This document shows positions 47,850-50,941 of a DNA stretch of 64,000 nt, in pieces. The notes below the pieces were generated by a model, which did no database searches, was not told the origin of the DNA, and saw nothing but the letters and a program-made list of their open reading frames with translations. The position numbers and the translations under genes are program-made. Source of the stretch: Nereocystis luetkeana (taxonomy: Eukaryota; Sar; Phaeophyceae; Laminariales; Laminariaceae); the NCBI GenBank assembly GCA_031213475.1, contig JARUPZ010000012.1:5280949-5344948 (forward strand), given 5' to 3'. The stretch's first letter is position 1, and the number at the start of each line of letters is the position of its first letter.

Positions 47850-50071
47850 GCAGCGGTCATGGCTGGGGATGGTGGGGTGGTGGTGGACTCAGGCGCAACA
47901 CTTACCCCACCGACAGCGGCGGCAGAAGCAGCAGCAGCAGCGGCAGCGATGGCAGCGGCGGGAGCAGCGGCGACAAAAACATCAACATCACCAGCTTCAG
48001 GCAAAGACCCCATGACATTGGGTAGGGCGAGGGATGGTTCGCTGTCGCCCCTCGGCCGGAGCCTTATTCCGAGCGCGGGTCGTGCCGCGTATTTTAGCCA
48101 GCCTCTTCTTCCTTCCCCCCCCGGGACTTGGTATCAAGGTCTTGACGATCTGCCTGCTACCGCTCCTGCTGCCGCCGCAGCTTTTCCCGACACCCTGAAT
48201 GCAAACACGTCACCACCTGCCCACGCTTCATTCGCGGAAAGGCAAGCCGGTGGCGAGAGCGTCCTCGTCCCGGGGGATTCTCAACCATTGGCAGGGCTCA
48301 AGTTCGGGGAGGGGGCAGGAGCAGGGGCAGGGGCGGAAACGAGGGCGGCGGCTGGAAGTGGAGAGGGAGAGGCAAAGCAGGCGAAGGTTTTTTCCGCGGA
48401 GGTGCAGGTAGGGGCGACTCGGTGTGGTTGCGTCCGTCCGCCCGTCCGTCCGCACGTACGTTCGTATGTACCTACGTACGTAGCGTAGCGTGTACTACTT
48501 TTGAGCTGTATTTGTAAGCGTGCACTGCTTTTGAGCGGTCTTCGTTAGCGTGCACTACCTTGAGCGGTCTTTGTTTCGAAGACACGCGAAATAATAAGGT
48601 TCGTGGTCTGGCTTGTTTTATGTCCGATGAAGGCTGTGAGACCGGTTTGCGGTACCAGCGTTTTCCTGCCGTCACCCGGGCGGTTGCGGCACAAGCGATA
48701 GCGCCCTCCTTGTTGCGGATACCGCAAAGCCCTCGGTTTGTTGCGTTTTCGCTCTATGCGATTGCCCGCCTATGCAACCACATATGGCTACGTATACGCT
48801 CGTATTATCGTGAGAAGAGCCGGCGTTAATCTTCACCGAAAAAATGTTGGAAACTTTGTCGCGAGGCCAATGAGGGGTTCCTGCAACCCCCCGCCCCCTG
48901 TCACACCACTGGAAGTGGCCACACCGAGAAAATAATGTGATTCATTGAAGCTGTCATCCATGAGCACGTCCGCCTCACAAGCGGTCCTTGTTCGGATGCA
49001 GCTCACCTTTCATGCGACTCGCCAACCACCTCACGGCGCTTCGCGCTTGGTGCAAGCAATGTCTGTCTGGTGGGTGAAAACCCGATGTGCTCCGTTCCAG
49101 CATTGTGGGGATGCGAGGGTCTATGGTCATACGACTACGGCCATACATGAGAAGAGTATAACCCCCTCCCCCCCCCCCCTTCCGCCTCGTTTCCCGCTCG
49201 TGGGACGCTGTTGTTCGTTTGCTGGTGTGTTCCTGCTGCATGTTGTGCGTTATTGTAGGAGCGCATCGCCCGTAACAAAAGCATGGCGTTGCAGAAGCTC
49301 GCCGAGCGCAAGAAGCAGCGACAAGAGTTGCAGCAGCAGGAGTTGCAGCAGCAGCAGCAACAACAGCAGCAGCAACAGCAGCAGCAGCGGTGGCATGGAC
49401 AAAACCATCCCCACCAGCACATATGGGGGCGCCGTTCGCAGGAAAGCGGGCAGGGGCAGCATCCGCGCTCTCAGGAGCAACGACAGCGGCAGCGGCAGCA
49501 GCGACAACAGCGGCAGCCGCGACAAAGGTGGCATGAGCACGACAATTCACCGAGATCATCACCTCCACCCCCGCCGCCAAACTCTATAGCACAGCAGCGG
49601 GAACAGGGGGGGCGACAGCAACTGGGCGGTGGGCAGGGAGAGGGGGAGCAAAGAGCGCCGCAGCGGCAGCCCCGGCACGGGTGGCGCCTCGTTGTCCCCG
49701 GTACAGCCGACGTGAATAACTCAGCGTTCACTTGTTATACTTCCACGGTGCGAAATAAACAGGCCGGGGACGGTGGGGGGGGGATGGACGAGCGAAGTTT
49801 GCCGCGCGGAGGCGGCGGAAGTGGCAAACTCAACCCTTGTGGTGCTGGTGCTGGTGCTGATGCCGGTGGTGGCGGTGGTGGTGGTTGTGGTGCTGACGTC
49901 GACGGTCGGGGTGGGGGTCGTGGTGATGACAGTAACTCTGATCGCAATCGGCCTGAAGGCTTTGTCTGGAGGGAAGCGCAGGAGGGTTCGGAGGTGGCGC
50001 CGGTAGCGGCGGCAGCAACGGCGAGGGCGGGGGTGGGGGCGGGGAAGAAATCGACCAGAAGGGCCGACTAG
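14584..50071 (+). CDS. SMARCAL1/ZRANB3-family SNF2 annealing helicase (gene span, 5' incomplete)
   Basis: Seventeen exons join in phase to more than 1,750 residues, not counting the missing N-terminus and the gap. Order: end of a HARP domain, SNF2 lobe 1 ([17 protein letters not shown]), a helical segment, an insert of about 720 residues with one RanBP2-type zinc finger, lobe 2 ([34 protein letters not shown]), an Ala/Thr-rich tail, then a Gln-rich tail headed by an RPA32-binding-like helix. Family members reanneal RPA-coated single strands and reverse stalled replication forks in the nucleus. The DESH box, the SRPAEL segment after TGTP and FAHHK are hallmarks of SMARCAL1/ZRANB3 against other SNF2 groups. 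HARP plus an RPA-type helix favours SMARCAL1; the NZF finger is ZRANB3-like. All introns have GT-AG ends except intron 7 (GC-AG). The junction across the Ns at 20498-20597 is not visible. Confidence 0.93.
14936..15128. repeat. (AGT)n microsatellite
   Basis: AGT/GTA trinucleotide array with AGC interruptions and a short unique break near 15010-15040, inside intron 1. Confidence 0.9.
15388..15660. repeat. Imperfect GTT/GGT and TTGGTG array
   Basis: Alternating GTT, GGT and TTGGTG units, including two spaced copies of GATGAAGTCGCGAT-like sequence at about 15518-15560. It lies in intron 1. Confidence 0.8.
15718..15852 (+). mobile_element. C-tailed repeat family, copy 2 (5'-truncated)
   Basis: It begins inside the family at GGCGCTTCGAGCTTGGTGCA and keeps the fixed end GGCCATCCATAACATGAGTA followed by an 8-C run. 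Confidence 0.8.
16025..16131. mobile_element. TA-flanked MITE, copy 6
   Basis: The ends are TTTCGGGGGGGGCATATTAA and [22 protein letters not shown], TA-flanked. The interior has the words GGACCTACAGTACGTAC and AATATTTGGTCC. Confidence 0.85.
16780..17075. mobile_element. Fold-back family fragment (CACCCGTGTG words)
   Basis: It shares words with 45185-45490 and 36400-36740: CGAGATATTTTCC, GGAAATTCGTTTCAGGGGTA, then three CACCCGTGTGTT-type units. It is partial and non-coding. Confidence 0.5.
17141..17302 (+). mobile_element. C-tailed repeat family, copy 3 (internal deletion)
   Basis: It begins at GGGATGCAGCTCACCCTTAA, retains CAATGTCTGCCTGGTCGGTG, loses the TGCTCCGTCCC block, and ends GACATGAGTACACGT followed by a C-rich tract. 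Confidence 0.8.
17362..17467 (+). CDS. Helicase exon B: linker to lobe 1
   Basis: The acceptor is gtcgctag/ and the donor is cag/gtgggg. One base completes the split codon from exon A, and 35 codons follow. It encodes an acidic helix ([18 protein letters not shown]) and ends LETLYPFQ. The final L-x-PFQ is the conserved entry to the SNF2 ATPase domain. Confidence 0.85.
17510..17578 (-). mobile_element. C-tailed repeat family, copy 4 (severely truncated)
   Basis: Only the fixed end remains, in reverse: a G-run, GTGTACTGGGATAGGAGAGA, TGTACTCGAT and ATGCATGGCCGTAGTCG. It sits 43 bp into intron 2. Confidence 0.75.
17786..17870. repeat. (TTCGG)n pentanucleotide array
   Basis: TTCGG/TTTGG pentamers with point variants, inside intron 2. 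Confidence 0.9.
18592..18640 (+). CDS. Helicase exon C: 16-codon micro-exon before Walker A
   Basis: The acceptor is cctccag/ and the donor is ctag/gtgggg. It encodes [16 protein letters not shown] and ends with one base of a split Gly codon. Spacing from PFQ to the Walker A motif matches SMARCAL1 exactly, with the GGR-ILL strand preceding DEMGLGKT. The exon is only 49 bp and would be missed by simple gene finders. Confidence 0.85.
18641..19467 (+). other. Intron 3 (0.83 kb)
   Basis: It holds a (CTG)n array at about 18881-18936, a G-run near 19280-19298 and C/T-rich sequence before the acceptor. No exon is seen. Confidence 0.7.
18881..18936. repeat. (CTG)n microsatellite
   Basis: About 18 CTG units with one CTA interruption, in intron 3. 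Confidence 0.95.
19468..19628 (+). CDS. Helicase exon D: SNF2 motifs I and Ia
   Basis: The acceptor is caatcag/ and the donor is cag/gtcagt. The split Gly codon gives [16 protein letters not shown] (motif I, ATP-binding P-loop). It continues with a [15 protein letters not shown] segment (motif Ia) and ends GLTKENTQ in phase 0. The residue before DEMGLGKT is Gly where Ala is commonest, a tolerated variant. Confidence 0.93.
19629..20434 (+). other. Intron 4 (0.8 kb)
   Basis: It contains a G-rich tract (19685-19790) and a long ACCT tetranucleotide array (20160-20296). It ends with TTTTTGTTGTTGTTGTTG before the acceptor. Confidence 0.75.
20160..20296. repeat. (ACCT)n microsatellite
   Basis: Continuous ACCT/CTAC units with CCCACC and TATC variants over about 137 bp, inside intron 4. 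Confidence 0.95.
20435..20497 (+). CDS. Helicase exon E (cut by assembly gap)
   Basis: The acceptor is gaggcag/. The exon encodes IVKDSKEG then [11 protein letters not shown], which aligns with the segment leading to the IVSFD strand in SMARCAL1. The exon runs into the Ns, so its donor and a few conserved residues before motif II are missing from this assembly. Confidence 0.85.
20498..20597. other. Assembly gap, 100 Ns
   Basis: Exactly 100 undetermined bases, the usual placeholder for a gap of unknown size. It falls in the coding region between helicase exons E and F. The 3' side begins with GGTCAATGGTCAAATGACT, a repeat word also seen at 45615-45633. Confidence 0.99.
20598..20670 (+). mobile_element. 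C-tailed repeat relative next to the gap
   Basis: GGTCAATGGTCAAATGACT, then a GGTACGCCCCTCC junction into a C-rich tract. The same words occur at 45610-45680 before a C-run and inverted at 21070-21110. A repeat here probably explains the assembly break. Confidence 0.5.
20733..20823 (+). CDS. Helicase exon F: motif II (DESH)
   Basis: The acceptor is atgctcag/ and the donor is gcgcgg/gtaagt. It encodes [20 protein letters not shown], then a helix ending [13 protein letters not shown] is the DExH box typical of SMARCAL1/ZRANB3. It ends in phase 1. Confidence 0.92.
20939..21052 (-). mobile_element. C-tailed repeat family, copy 6 (truncated)
   Basis: In reverse it carries GTACTTGATATCATGCATGG, GTATGACCATAGACCCG and GGTTTTCACCGACCAGGCA, then stops at a G-run. 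Confidence 0.75.
21366..21470. mobile_element. TA-flanked MITE, copy 7
   Basis: The left end is damaged (TTCATGAGGGACCATGGTAA). The right arm is intact (TTTACTATGGCCCCCGTAA). The interior TGTATAGGTTTTTGTGTG is the unscarred form of the site that carries CCTGGTA in copies 1, 9 and 13. Confidence 0.85.
21819..21933 (+). CDS. Helicase exon G: motif III (TGTP)
   Basis: The acceptor is aaaacag/. It encodes [20 protein letters not shown], then [17 protein letters not shown], and ends with AG of a split Arg codon. TGTPxxSRPAEL is diagnostic of this subfamily. The donor is AG/gcgagt, a GC donor: no GT within the exon end gives the phase needed by the next exon. Confidence 0.92.
22140..22495 (+). mobile_element. 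C-tailed repeat family, near full-length copy
   Basis: Words in order: ATGATCGTATCACGTAGTGT, GGTAAGGCACCCAAGAGGCA, ATTGAAGCTGTCATCC, CCGCCTCACAAGCGGTTCTT, GATGCAGCTCACCCTTCATG, GTGCAAGCAATGTCTGCCTG, CCGTCCCGGCATTGTAGGGA, then TCGAGTACATCTCTCC, ATCGAGTACA and an 18-C run. No open frame longer than about 60 codons. It is the best reference copy of the family. Confidence 0.85.
23318..24050. mobile_element. TIR element sharing ends with 51938-52182
   Basis: The left end GCTACGACAGGGGTATAGCAC and the right end GGCTATCGTAGCA are inverted relatives. The right subterminal GTGAGGCATGGAGCTCCTCA recurs at 52110-52130. The interior has no recognisable protein. Confidence 0.5.
24126..24153. repeat. (AACCC)n short array
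   Basis: Five to six AACCC units within intron 7. It is interstitial and too short to suggest a telomere. Confidence 0.8.
24661..24775 (+). CDS. Helicase exon H: end of lobe 1
   Basis: One base completes the split Arg codon. It then encodes [35 protein letters not shown] and ends EE. The YC-x9-DxSGASNxxEL-x-x-x-L and MIRRLK segments align with SMARCAL1. The donor is gaagag/gtgggc, phase 0. Confidence 0.92.
24818..25005 (-). mobile_element. C-tailed repeat family, two truncated copies in tandem
   Basis: Two reversed fixed ends follow each other (TCATGCATGGCCGTGG and TTCATGCATAATCGTACTCG), each beside a G-run. The second continues to GGACACTGCTTGCACTAAG. This is either a tandem insertion or an insertion into an older copy. 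Confidence 0.65.
25318..25860. repeat. Diverged (CCGTAA/CCGCAA)n hexamer array
   Basis: ACCGTAACCGCA-type hexamers with many substitutions fill most of the 3' half of intron 8. They form an imperfect minisatellite whose edge lies inside the 150-bp duplication. Confidence 0.85.
25784..26083. repeat. 150-bp tandem duplication spanning an intron/exon boundary
   Basis: Copy 1 is 25784-25933 and copy 2 is 25934-26083. They differ by one base (CTGCGTGC against CTGCGCGC). Each copy ends with CTCCAG/GTGCTGTCGGACATGCTG plus CCG, that is, the exon I acceptor and its first 21 exon bases. Copy 1 is followed by GTATCC, which can serve as a splice donor. Confidence 0.95.
26063..26137 (+). CDS. Helicase exon I
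   Basis: The acceptor is gactccag/ and the donor is gag/gtgagg, phase 0 at both ends, 25 codons. It encodes [14 protein letters not shown] then [11 protein letters not shown], matching the LPxKxR segment at the end of SNF2 lobe 1. The 5' part is present a second time 150 bp upstream. Confidence 0.92.
26901..27006. mobile_element. TA-flanked MITE, copy 8
   Basis: The ends are TTACGGGGGGTCATAGTAAA and TTTACTATGGTCCCCCGTAA, flanked by CTA and TAG. It is the cleanest inverted-repeat copy in the window. Confidence 0.92.
27772..27879. mobile_element. TA-flanked MITE, copy 9 (diverged, scarred)
   Basis: The ends are degraded (TGACGGGGGAACACAG and TTGCCTGTAA). The interior keeps GATTTTTGTGTATACG preceded by TACCTGGTA at the same site as in copies 1 and 13. 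Confidence 0.7.
28180..28314 (+). CDS. Helicase exon J
   Basis: The acceptor is ctgacag/ and the donor is aag/gtgtgg, phase 0, 45 codons. It is a charged helical segment ([30 protein letters not shown]) ending SGKAK. It aligns with the helix that precedes the AKIPSV segment in SMARCAL1. Confidence 0.85.
28315..29363 (+). other. Intron 10 (1.05 kb) with TATGG array
   Basis: It begins with a (TATGG)n pentamer array (28329-28560). A 19-base C-run lies at about 29310-29328 in a polypyrimidine region before the acceptor. A plus-strand frame at 28513-28824 was considered and not accepted as coding. Confidence 0.7.
28329..28560. repeat. (TATGG)n pentanucleotide array
   Basis: TATGG/TACGG/CATGG pentamers with occasional TATAA variants, directly after the exon J donor. 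Confidence 0.9.
29364..31604 (+). CDS. Helicase exon K: giant exon with NZF-bearing insert and motif IV
   Basis: This exon has 747 codons, phase 0, acceptor gacag/ and donor aag/gtacgg. It starts [20 protein letters not shown], equivalent to the helix that in SMARCAL1 leads straight into LVFAHHK. Here LVVFAHHK appears only at the exon end. In between are about 720 residues. Residues 107-126 form a canonical RanBP2-type zinc finger (W-x-C-x2-C-x3-N-x6-C-x2-C, core [10 protein letters not shown] then KCGMC). There are Gly tracts at about 293-305 and 360-375, a run of about 12 Glu near 435-446, a poly-Asp zone at about 475-511 and many Lys/Arg/Ser-rich linkers. Three hydrophobic cores beside acidic stretches ([25 protein letters not shown]) resemble SUMO-interacting motifs. 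Finger and tracts suggest ubiquitin or nucleic-acid contacts, but that is inference. Confidence 0.93.
31719..31850. mobile_element. Degenerate piggyBac-like MITE
   Basis: The left arm is CCCTTTTAGGACTGCACTG. Internal CTGTCCCCAAAA words occur twice. The right arm is only partly kept (AAAAACGGGAGTGCAGC). It is an eroded family member. Confidence 0.4.
32289..32455. repeat. (GACCC)n pentanucleotide array
   Basis: About 32 GACCC units, nearly perfect over the central 120 bp. Short related arrays (GGGTC and GACCC) recur at 33028-33060 and 33108-33145. Confidence 0.95.
33238..33480. mobile_element. Fold-back family fragment (left end)
   Basis: TTATCACACGGGTGATGAGG, CGGGACGAATTTCGGAGTCG and a GAAAATGGCGGCTTCGGGGA block match the left half of the element at 45185-45490. 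The right end is not found here. Confidence 0.55.
33873..34338. mobile_element. TA-flanked MITE, copy 10, split by a SINE
   Basis: The left half reads TTGCGGGGGGCCGTAGTAAA through GTCAGTAAAAATAG. The right half resumes ATATAGGTTTTTGTGTGTAC and ends CCCCCGTAA. The 360-bp insertion between them is the SINE at 33924-34284. Confidence 0.85.
33924..34284 (-). mobile_element. tRNA-derived SINE with 35-bp poly(A) tail
   Basis: On the minus strand it starts with a tRNA-like head (34195-34284) with an A-box-like TGGTTCAAGTGG and a B-box GGTTCGAGCCC. A body containing CCGTAGCGGG and GAGCCTGCTATGTGACCCCG follows, and it ends in a run of 35 A (T-run 33924-33958 on the plus strand). The long uninterrupted tail suggests a fairly recent insertion. 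The body recurs at 2396-2965, 21472-21610 and 62598-62765. Confidence 0.8.
34500..35065. repeat. Minisatellite of about 57 bp, GGTACCCGACACTTCGGTAAG
   Basis: Around nine to ten diverged units, each with a CCGGTACCCGA core, an ACTTCGGTAAGTTCGGTA arm and a TTTTTCGATAC spacer. The repeated GGTAC(C) palindromes make it locally self-complementary. It is non-coding. Confidence 0.85.
35454..35525 (+). tRNA. tRNA-Trp (CCA), copy 1
   Basis: 72 bases fold as a cloverleaf. Acceptor GGACCCA/TGGGTTC with discriminator A; D arm GCGC-loop-ACGC; anticodon arm TCAGA-TTCCAGT-CCTGA with anticodon CCA; T arm GGGAG-TTCGAAT-CTCCC. There are two mismatches (13-22 and 31-39). Internal promoter boxes are intact (TGGCGCAATGG and AGTTCGAATCT). 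A TTTT stretch follows within about 10 bases, suitable as a Pol III terminator. The sequence resembles plant tRNA-Trp. It lies in sense orientation inside helicase intron 11. Confidence 0.78.
35690..35735 (+). pseudogene. tRNA-Trp relic (5' half)
   Basis: GAGACCCATGGCGCAATGGT matches the 5' half of the tRNA-Trp copies. The anticodon arm and T arm are then lost. Confidence 0.6.
35875..35946 (+). tRNA. tRNA-Trp (CCA), copy 3, probably defective
   Basis: It matches copy 1 except that CCTGA became CCTAA in the anticodon stem (second mismatch there) and the T loop TTCGAAT became TTCGTAT. The latter removes the conserved A of the B box. Upstream GCATGTCATGCGG is shared with copy 1, so a unit of about 421 bp was duplicated in tandem. 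It is likely a weak or dead gene. Confidence 0.6.
36400..36740. mobile_element. Fold-back family with 28-bp terminal array
   Basis: The segment ends with GGAAAATTCGTCCCAAGGGT. Five to six units of about 28 bp built on ATCACCCGTGTGATACGGTG and TGTTAT follow (36571-36740). Each unit contains the near-palindrome ATCACCCGTGTGAT. The same words form inverted ends of the element at 45185-45490. Confidence 0.7.
36753..36800 (+). pseudogene. tRNA-Trp relic
   Basis: GGGAGACCCATGGCGC starts a tRNA-Trp-like 5' end that decays after the D arm. Confidence 0.5.
37050..37121 (+). tRNA. tRNA-Trp (CCA), copy 5
   Basis: It is identical over all 72 bases to copy 1 (35454-35525), with a different 5' flank and a strong T-run (TCTTTTTTGTCTTTTTTT) immediately after the discriminator. 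Two identical copies 1.5 kb apart suggest recent duplication or gene conversion. Confidence 0.8.
37122..39639. other. Unassigned part of intron 11
   Basis: It contains pairs of short direct repeats (GCCCAATTTTGCTAC / GCCCAGTTATGCTAC near 37398-37440) and two TACCWGGTA words (37317, 37538). A cluster of GGCCCAAGTCG inverted words lies at 39165-39255, and TCTTATGCAGTC-like Harbinger-end words near 39110. No gene is recognised. Confidence 0.5.
39640..39725. repeat. 15-bp tandem repeat (TAGTTGGTCTCGGCG)
   Basis: Five units alternating GTAGTTGGTCTCGGC and GCAGTTGGTCTCGGC. It is in intron 11 and non-coding in context. Confidence 0.9.
40027..40250. mobile_element. GATC-rich inverted-repeat element, copy 2
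   Basis: CCTAACCTGCCG, GATCTGTAGCAGTACAG, CCCACCCGGCGACATG and AGATCATACAGAT-type words appear in the same order as at 466-732. The ends are more diverged. Confidence 0.65.
41305..41382 (+). CDS. Helicase exon L: lobe 2 strand/helix after motif IV
   Basis: The acceptor is gttccag/ and the donor is cag/gttaga, 26 codons, phase 0. It encodes [20 protein letters not shown] then DGATPQ. This joins exon K as FAHHK-EVLDTLE and matches the VLDxxxxxLxxxxxxxxRIDGxT pattern of SMARCAL1. Confidence 0.92.
41895..42005. repeat. 55-bp tandem duplication
   Basis: TGAAGTATTCAGTACGGCAT and TGAAGTATACAGCACGGCAT each continue into GCCTTACCAGGGCATTCC. Two copies are adjacent, in intron 12. Confidence 0.9.
42446..42667. 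mobile_element. GATC-rich inverted-repeat element, copy 3 (best ends)
   Basis: The left end CAGATCATCTACAGAT and the right end ATCTGTAGATGATCTG are perfect inverses. Inside are CCTAACCTGCCG, GATCTGTATAGTACTG and CCCACCCGGCAACAG. It is non-coding. Confidence 0.75.
43233..43408 (+). CDS. Helicase exon M: motifs V and VI
   Basis: The acceptor is ccaacag/ and the donor is cacag/gtactg. It encodes [34 protein letters not shown] (motif V), FAELYWTPG, and AQAEDRIH plus a split Arg codon. FAELxWxPGxxxQAEDRxHR is the signature of SMARCAL1/ZRANB3 helicase lobe 2. Confidence 0.95.
43409..44418 (+). other. Intron 13 (1.0 kb)
   Basis: It contains a 17-base C-run (43490-43506), a TA-flanked MITE (44016-44122) and a duplicated block (CTTGACGCAGCCGAAGCGGT against CTCAACACAGCCGAAGCGGT, about 44270-44375). 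Confidence 0.75.
44016..44122. mobile_element. TA-flanked MITE, copy 11
   Basis: The left end is degraded (CTACAGGGAACCATAGTAAA). The right arm TTTACTATGGTCCCCCC and the TAG flank are kept. Confidence 0.8.
44419..44534 (+). CDS. Helicase exon N: end of motif VI
   Basis: One base completes Arg, then [20 protein letters not shown] and [18 protein letters not shown] follow. IGQ finishes the motif VI arginine-finger segment, and the YLVxxGTxDDxI helix follows as in SMARCAL1. It ends with one base of a split Gly codon before gtgagc. Confidence 0.93.
45185..45490. mobile_element. Fold-back element with both ends
   Basis: The left end CACCGTGTAACACACGGGTG and CTCCGGGACGA are inversely related to the right end TCGTCCCAAGGGAGCGGGTG and CACGCGTGATACGGTG. 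Interior words (GAGATATCTCGTCGAG, GGAAAATGAGC-like) are shared with 33238-33480 and 36400-36570. A G-run of about 26 bases is embedded. It is non-coding. Confidence 0.65.
45702..45905 (+). mobile_element. C-tailed repeat family, 5'-truncated copy
   Basis: It starts inside the family at ACGCAGCTCACCATTCACGC and keeps the complete fixed end GAGATCGAGTACATCTCTCC, TATCGAGTACACACCCCCCC. It is immediately preceded by a partial relative (45603-45680) that also ends in a C-run. Confidence 0.85.
46008..46713. mobile_element. 706-bp TA-flanked DNA element related to the MITE family
   Basis: The left end TTACGGAGGCCCATAGTATT and the right end AATACTATGGGCCTCCGTAA are near-perfect inverses, flanked by CTA and TAG. 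Only the outermost bases match the short MITEs. The interior has no protein but has two self-complementary CGGAAAGCTGA...CAGCTTTCC-type blocks (about 46190-46215, 46515-46545). It could be a longer non-autonomous relative mobilised by the same transposase. Confidence 0.85.
46813..47150 (+). mobile_element. C-tailed repeat family, near full-length copy
   Basis: It runs from ATGATCGTATCACGTAGTGT to GCATGATAATGAATACACCC followed by a C-rich tract. It is colinear with 22140-22495, with about ten percent differences by eye. Confidence 0.85.
47206..47300 (+). CDS. Helicase exon O
   Basis: The acceptor is gctgcaag/ and the donor is aag/gtgtgt. It completes the split Gly codon and encodes [20 protein letters not shown] then [11 protein letters not shown]. 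An SPQKRK-type basic patch also occurs near the C-terminus of SMARCAL1 and may act as a nuclear localisation signal. It ends in phase 0. Confidence 0.82.
47301..47654 (+). other. Intron 15 (354 bp)
   Basis: The shortest intron of the gene, C/T-rich before several candidate AG acceptors (47631-47654). Confidence 0.7.
47655..48407 (+). CDS. Helicase exon P: Ala/Thr-rich low-complexity tail
   Basis: 251 codons, phase 0 at both ends. The acceptor is gtcacag/ (an alternative AG 9 bp upstream is also in frame) and the donor is cag/gtaggg. It opens [15 protein letters not shown], then an Ala-Thr dipeptide array, poly-Ala, a Pro/Ser-rich segment with [11 protein letters not shown], and a Gly/Ala/Glu end. 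No folded domain is recognised. The start and the frame are supported by phase and by continuous openness. Confidence 0.75.
48408..49258 (+). other. Intron 16 (851 bp)
   Basis: It has three short direct repeats of GCGTGCACTACTTTTGAGC type (48486-48562). A C-tailed repeat (48908-49188) fills the 3' part. Confidence 0.8.
48908..49188 (+). mobile_element. C-tailed repeat family, moderately truncated copy
   Basis: It begins near ACTGGAAGTGGCCACACCGA, carries all downstream family words, and ends ATACATGAGAAGAGTATAAC with a C-rich tract. Confidence 0.85.
49259..50071 (+). CDS. Helicase exon Q: RPA-binding-like helix, poly-Gln tail, stop
   Basis: The acceptor is ttgtag/. It reads [19 protein letters not shown], then a Gln-rich tract (QQQ-LQ, then 15 or more Gln), a His/Gln/Arg-rich part, Gly tracts and the final KKSTRRAD before TAG at 50069. 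The first 19 residues resemble the RPA32-binding helix of UNG2 (RIQRNKAAALLRLAAR) and of the SMARCAL1 N-terminus. The last 240 residues are low complexity. A downstream exon with a strong acceptor (50590) may give an alternative end. Confidence 0.85.
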   Translation, partial: ERIARNKSMALQKLAERKKQRQELQQQELQQQQQQQQQQQQQQRWHGQNHPHQHIWGRRSQESGQGQHPRSQEQRQRQRQQRQQRQPRQRWHEHDNSPRSSPPPPPPNSIAQQREQGGRQQLGGGQGEGEQRAPQRQPRHGWRLVVPGTADVNNSAFTCYTSTVRNKQAGDGGGGMDERSLPRGGGGSGKLNPCGAGAGADAGGGGGGGCGADVDGRGGGRGDDSNSDRNRPEGFVWREAQEGSEVAPVAAAATARAGVGAGKKSTRRAD

Positions 50072-50589
50072 GTTGCGCTTCGCTTCTTTTGCGTTCGGGT
50101 TGACCTCGTTTCGGCGATGTTGTGGGCCCACGTCTGTTGTTGGTAGGAGGTAAGGTAAGCATGTATGATACGATTTTCACAGGAATAGTGTAACCTCCTG
50201 TTGGGAGAAATCCAACAGCGGCGTTCAGTACAGTAATGGTGGGAGGAGGAGGAGGGGGGGTGCACTCGATAGGAGAGATGTACTCGATAATATGCCTGGC
50301 CGTAGTCGTATGACCATAGACCCTCGCATCCTACAGGGGGGGGGGGGGCGAGAAGTGCACAGGATCTGAAAGAACCGTCGCCGTCACGTGTGCATTTCCA
50401 TTTTCGACGTCACGTGTGCATTTCCATTTTCCTTTAAGGCCGTGGAGAACATGGTTTTTCTCTATTTTGCTATCATCCTGTAGAGTCGGTACGCTCAGCA
50501 AAGGGGTGCGCTAGAGGAGGGGGCGAGCATTTTCTGTTGTCCCCTCTGGAAATACACTTAGATTGACCCGTCTTTTTATTTTGTTTCAG
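50072..50589. other. 3' flank of the helicase gene
   Basis: It holds a reversed, truncated C-tailed repeat beside a G-run (50255-50350) and a tandem CGTCACGTGTGCATTTCCAT pair (50390-50435). It ends with the polypyrimidine tract TTTTTATTTTGTTTCAG. Confidence 0.6.
50255..50350 (-). mobile_element. C-tailed repeat family, truncated copy between two G-runs
   Basis: In reverse: GGGGGGGTGCACTCGATAGG, AGAGATGTACTCGATAATAT, GGCCGTAGTCGTATGACC, then CCTACAGGGGGGGG. Only the fixed end is present. Confidence 0.75.
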
Positions 50590-50760
50590 ATCGGGGAAAC
50601 TGCGCACAGCAGTCGTTGTTTTGTCGTGCCGTCCGTCCGTGCCGGGAGCGCCGTGTCGCTGCCGGGCTCCAAGCCTCGCTATTCCTCTGCCTCCTCCGGC
50701 GTGGCGGTGCCGTCTCTTTCCGCCGCTGATCGTCGCTTGCTGCGTGCAACACCCACTTAA
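50590..50760 (+). CDS. Possible alternative terminal exon of the helicase gene
   Basis: An excellent acceptor (TTTTTATTTTGTTTCAG/) opens a 57-codon frame: IGETAHSSRCFVVPSVRAGS continuing in Ser/Ala/Arg/Val-rich sequence to DRRLLRATPT and TAA. GC-rich third positions match the gene's other tail exons. No matching donor could be chosen within exon Q, so linkage is uncertain. It could instead be 3' untranslated sequence. Confidence 0.35.
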   Translation: MGETAHSSRCFVVPSVRAGSAVSLPGSKPRYSSASSGVAVPSLSAADRRLLRATPT

Positions 50761-50941
50761 TGTGCGGAGCTGGTTGATTCCACGCAATCACGTTCAGACG
50801 TCTTGGGGAAAACGTTCGCGGATGGGGCATTGCCTTCAAGGATAGAACACGGTGGGGGGTAATAGTCCGGCATCGAGGATATGCTTTCGTGCGCGTTTTA
50901 ATTAGACATCGAGCGCTTTCGCTGACTGAGAATGACCCCTG

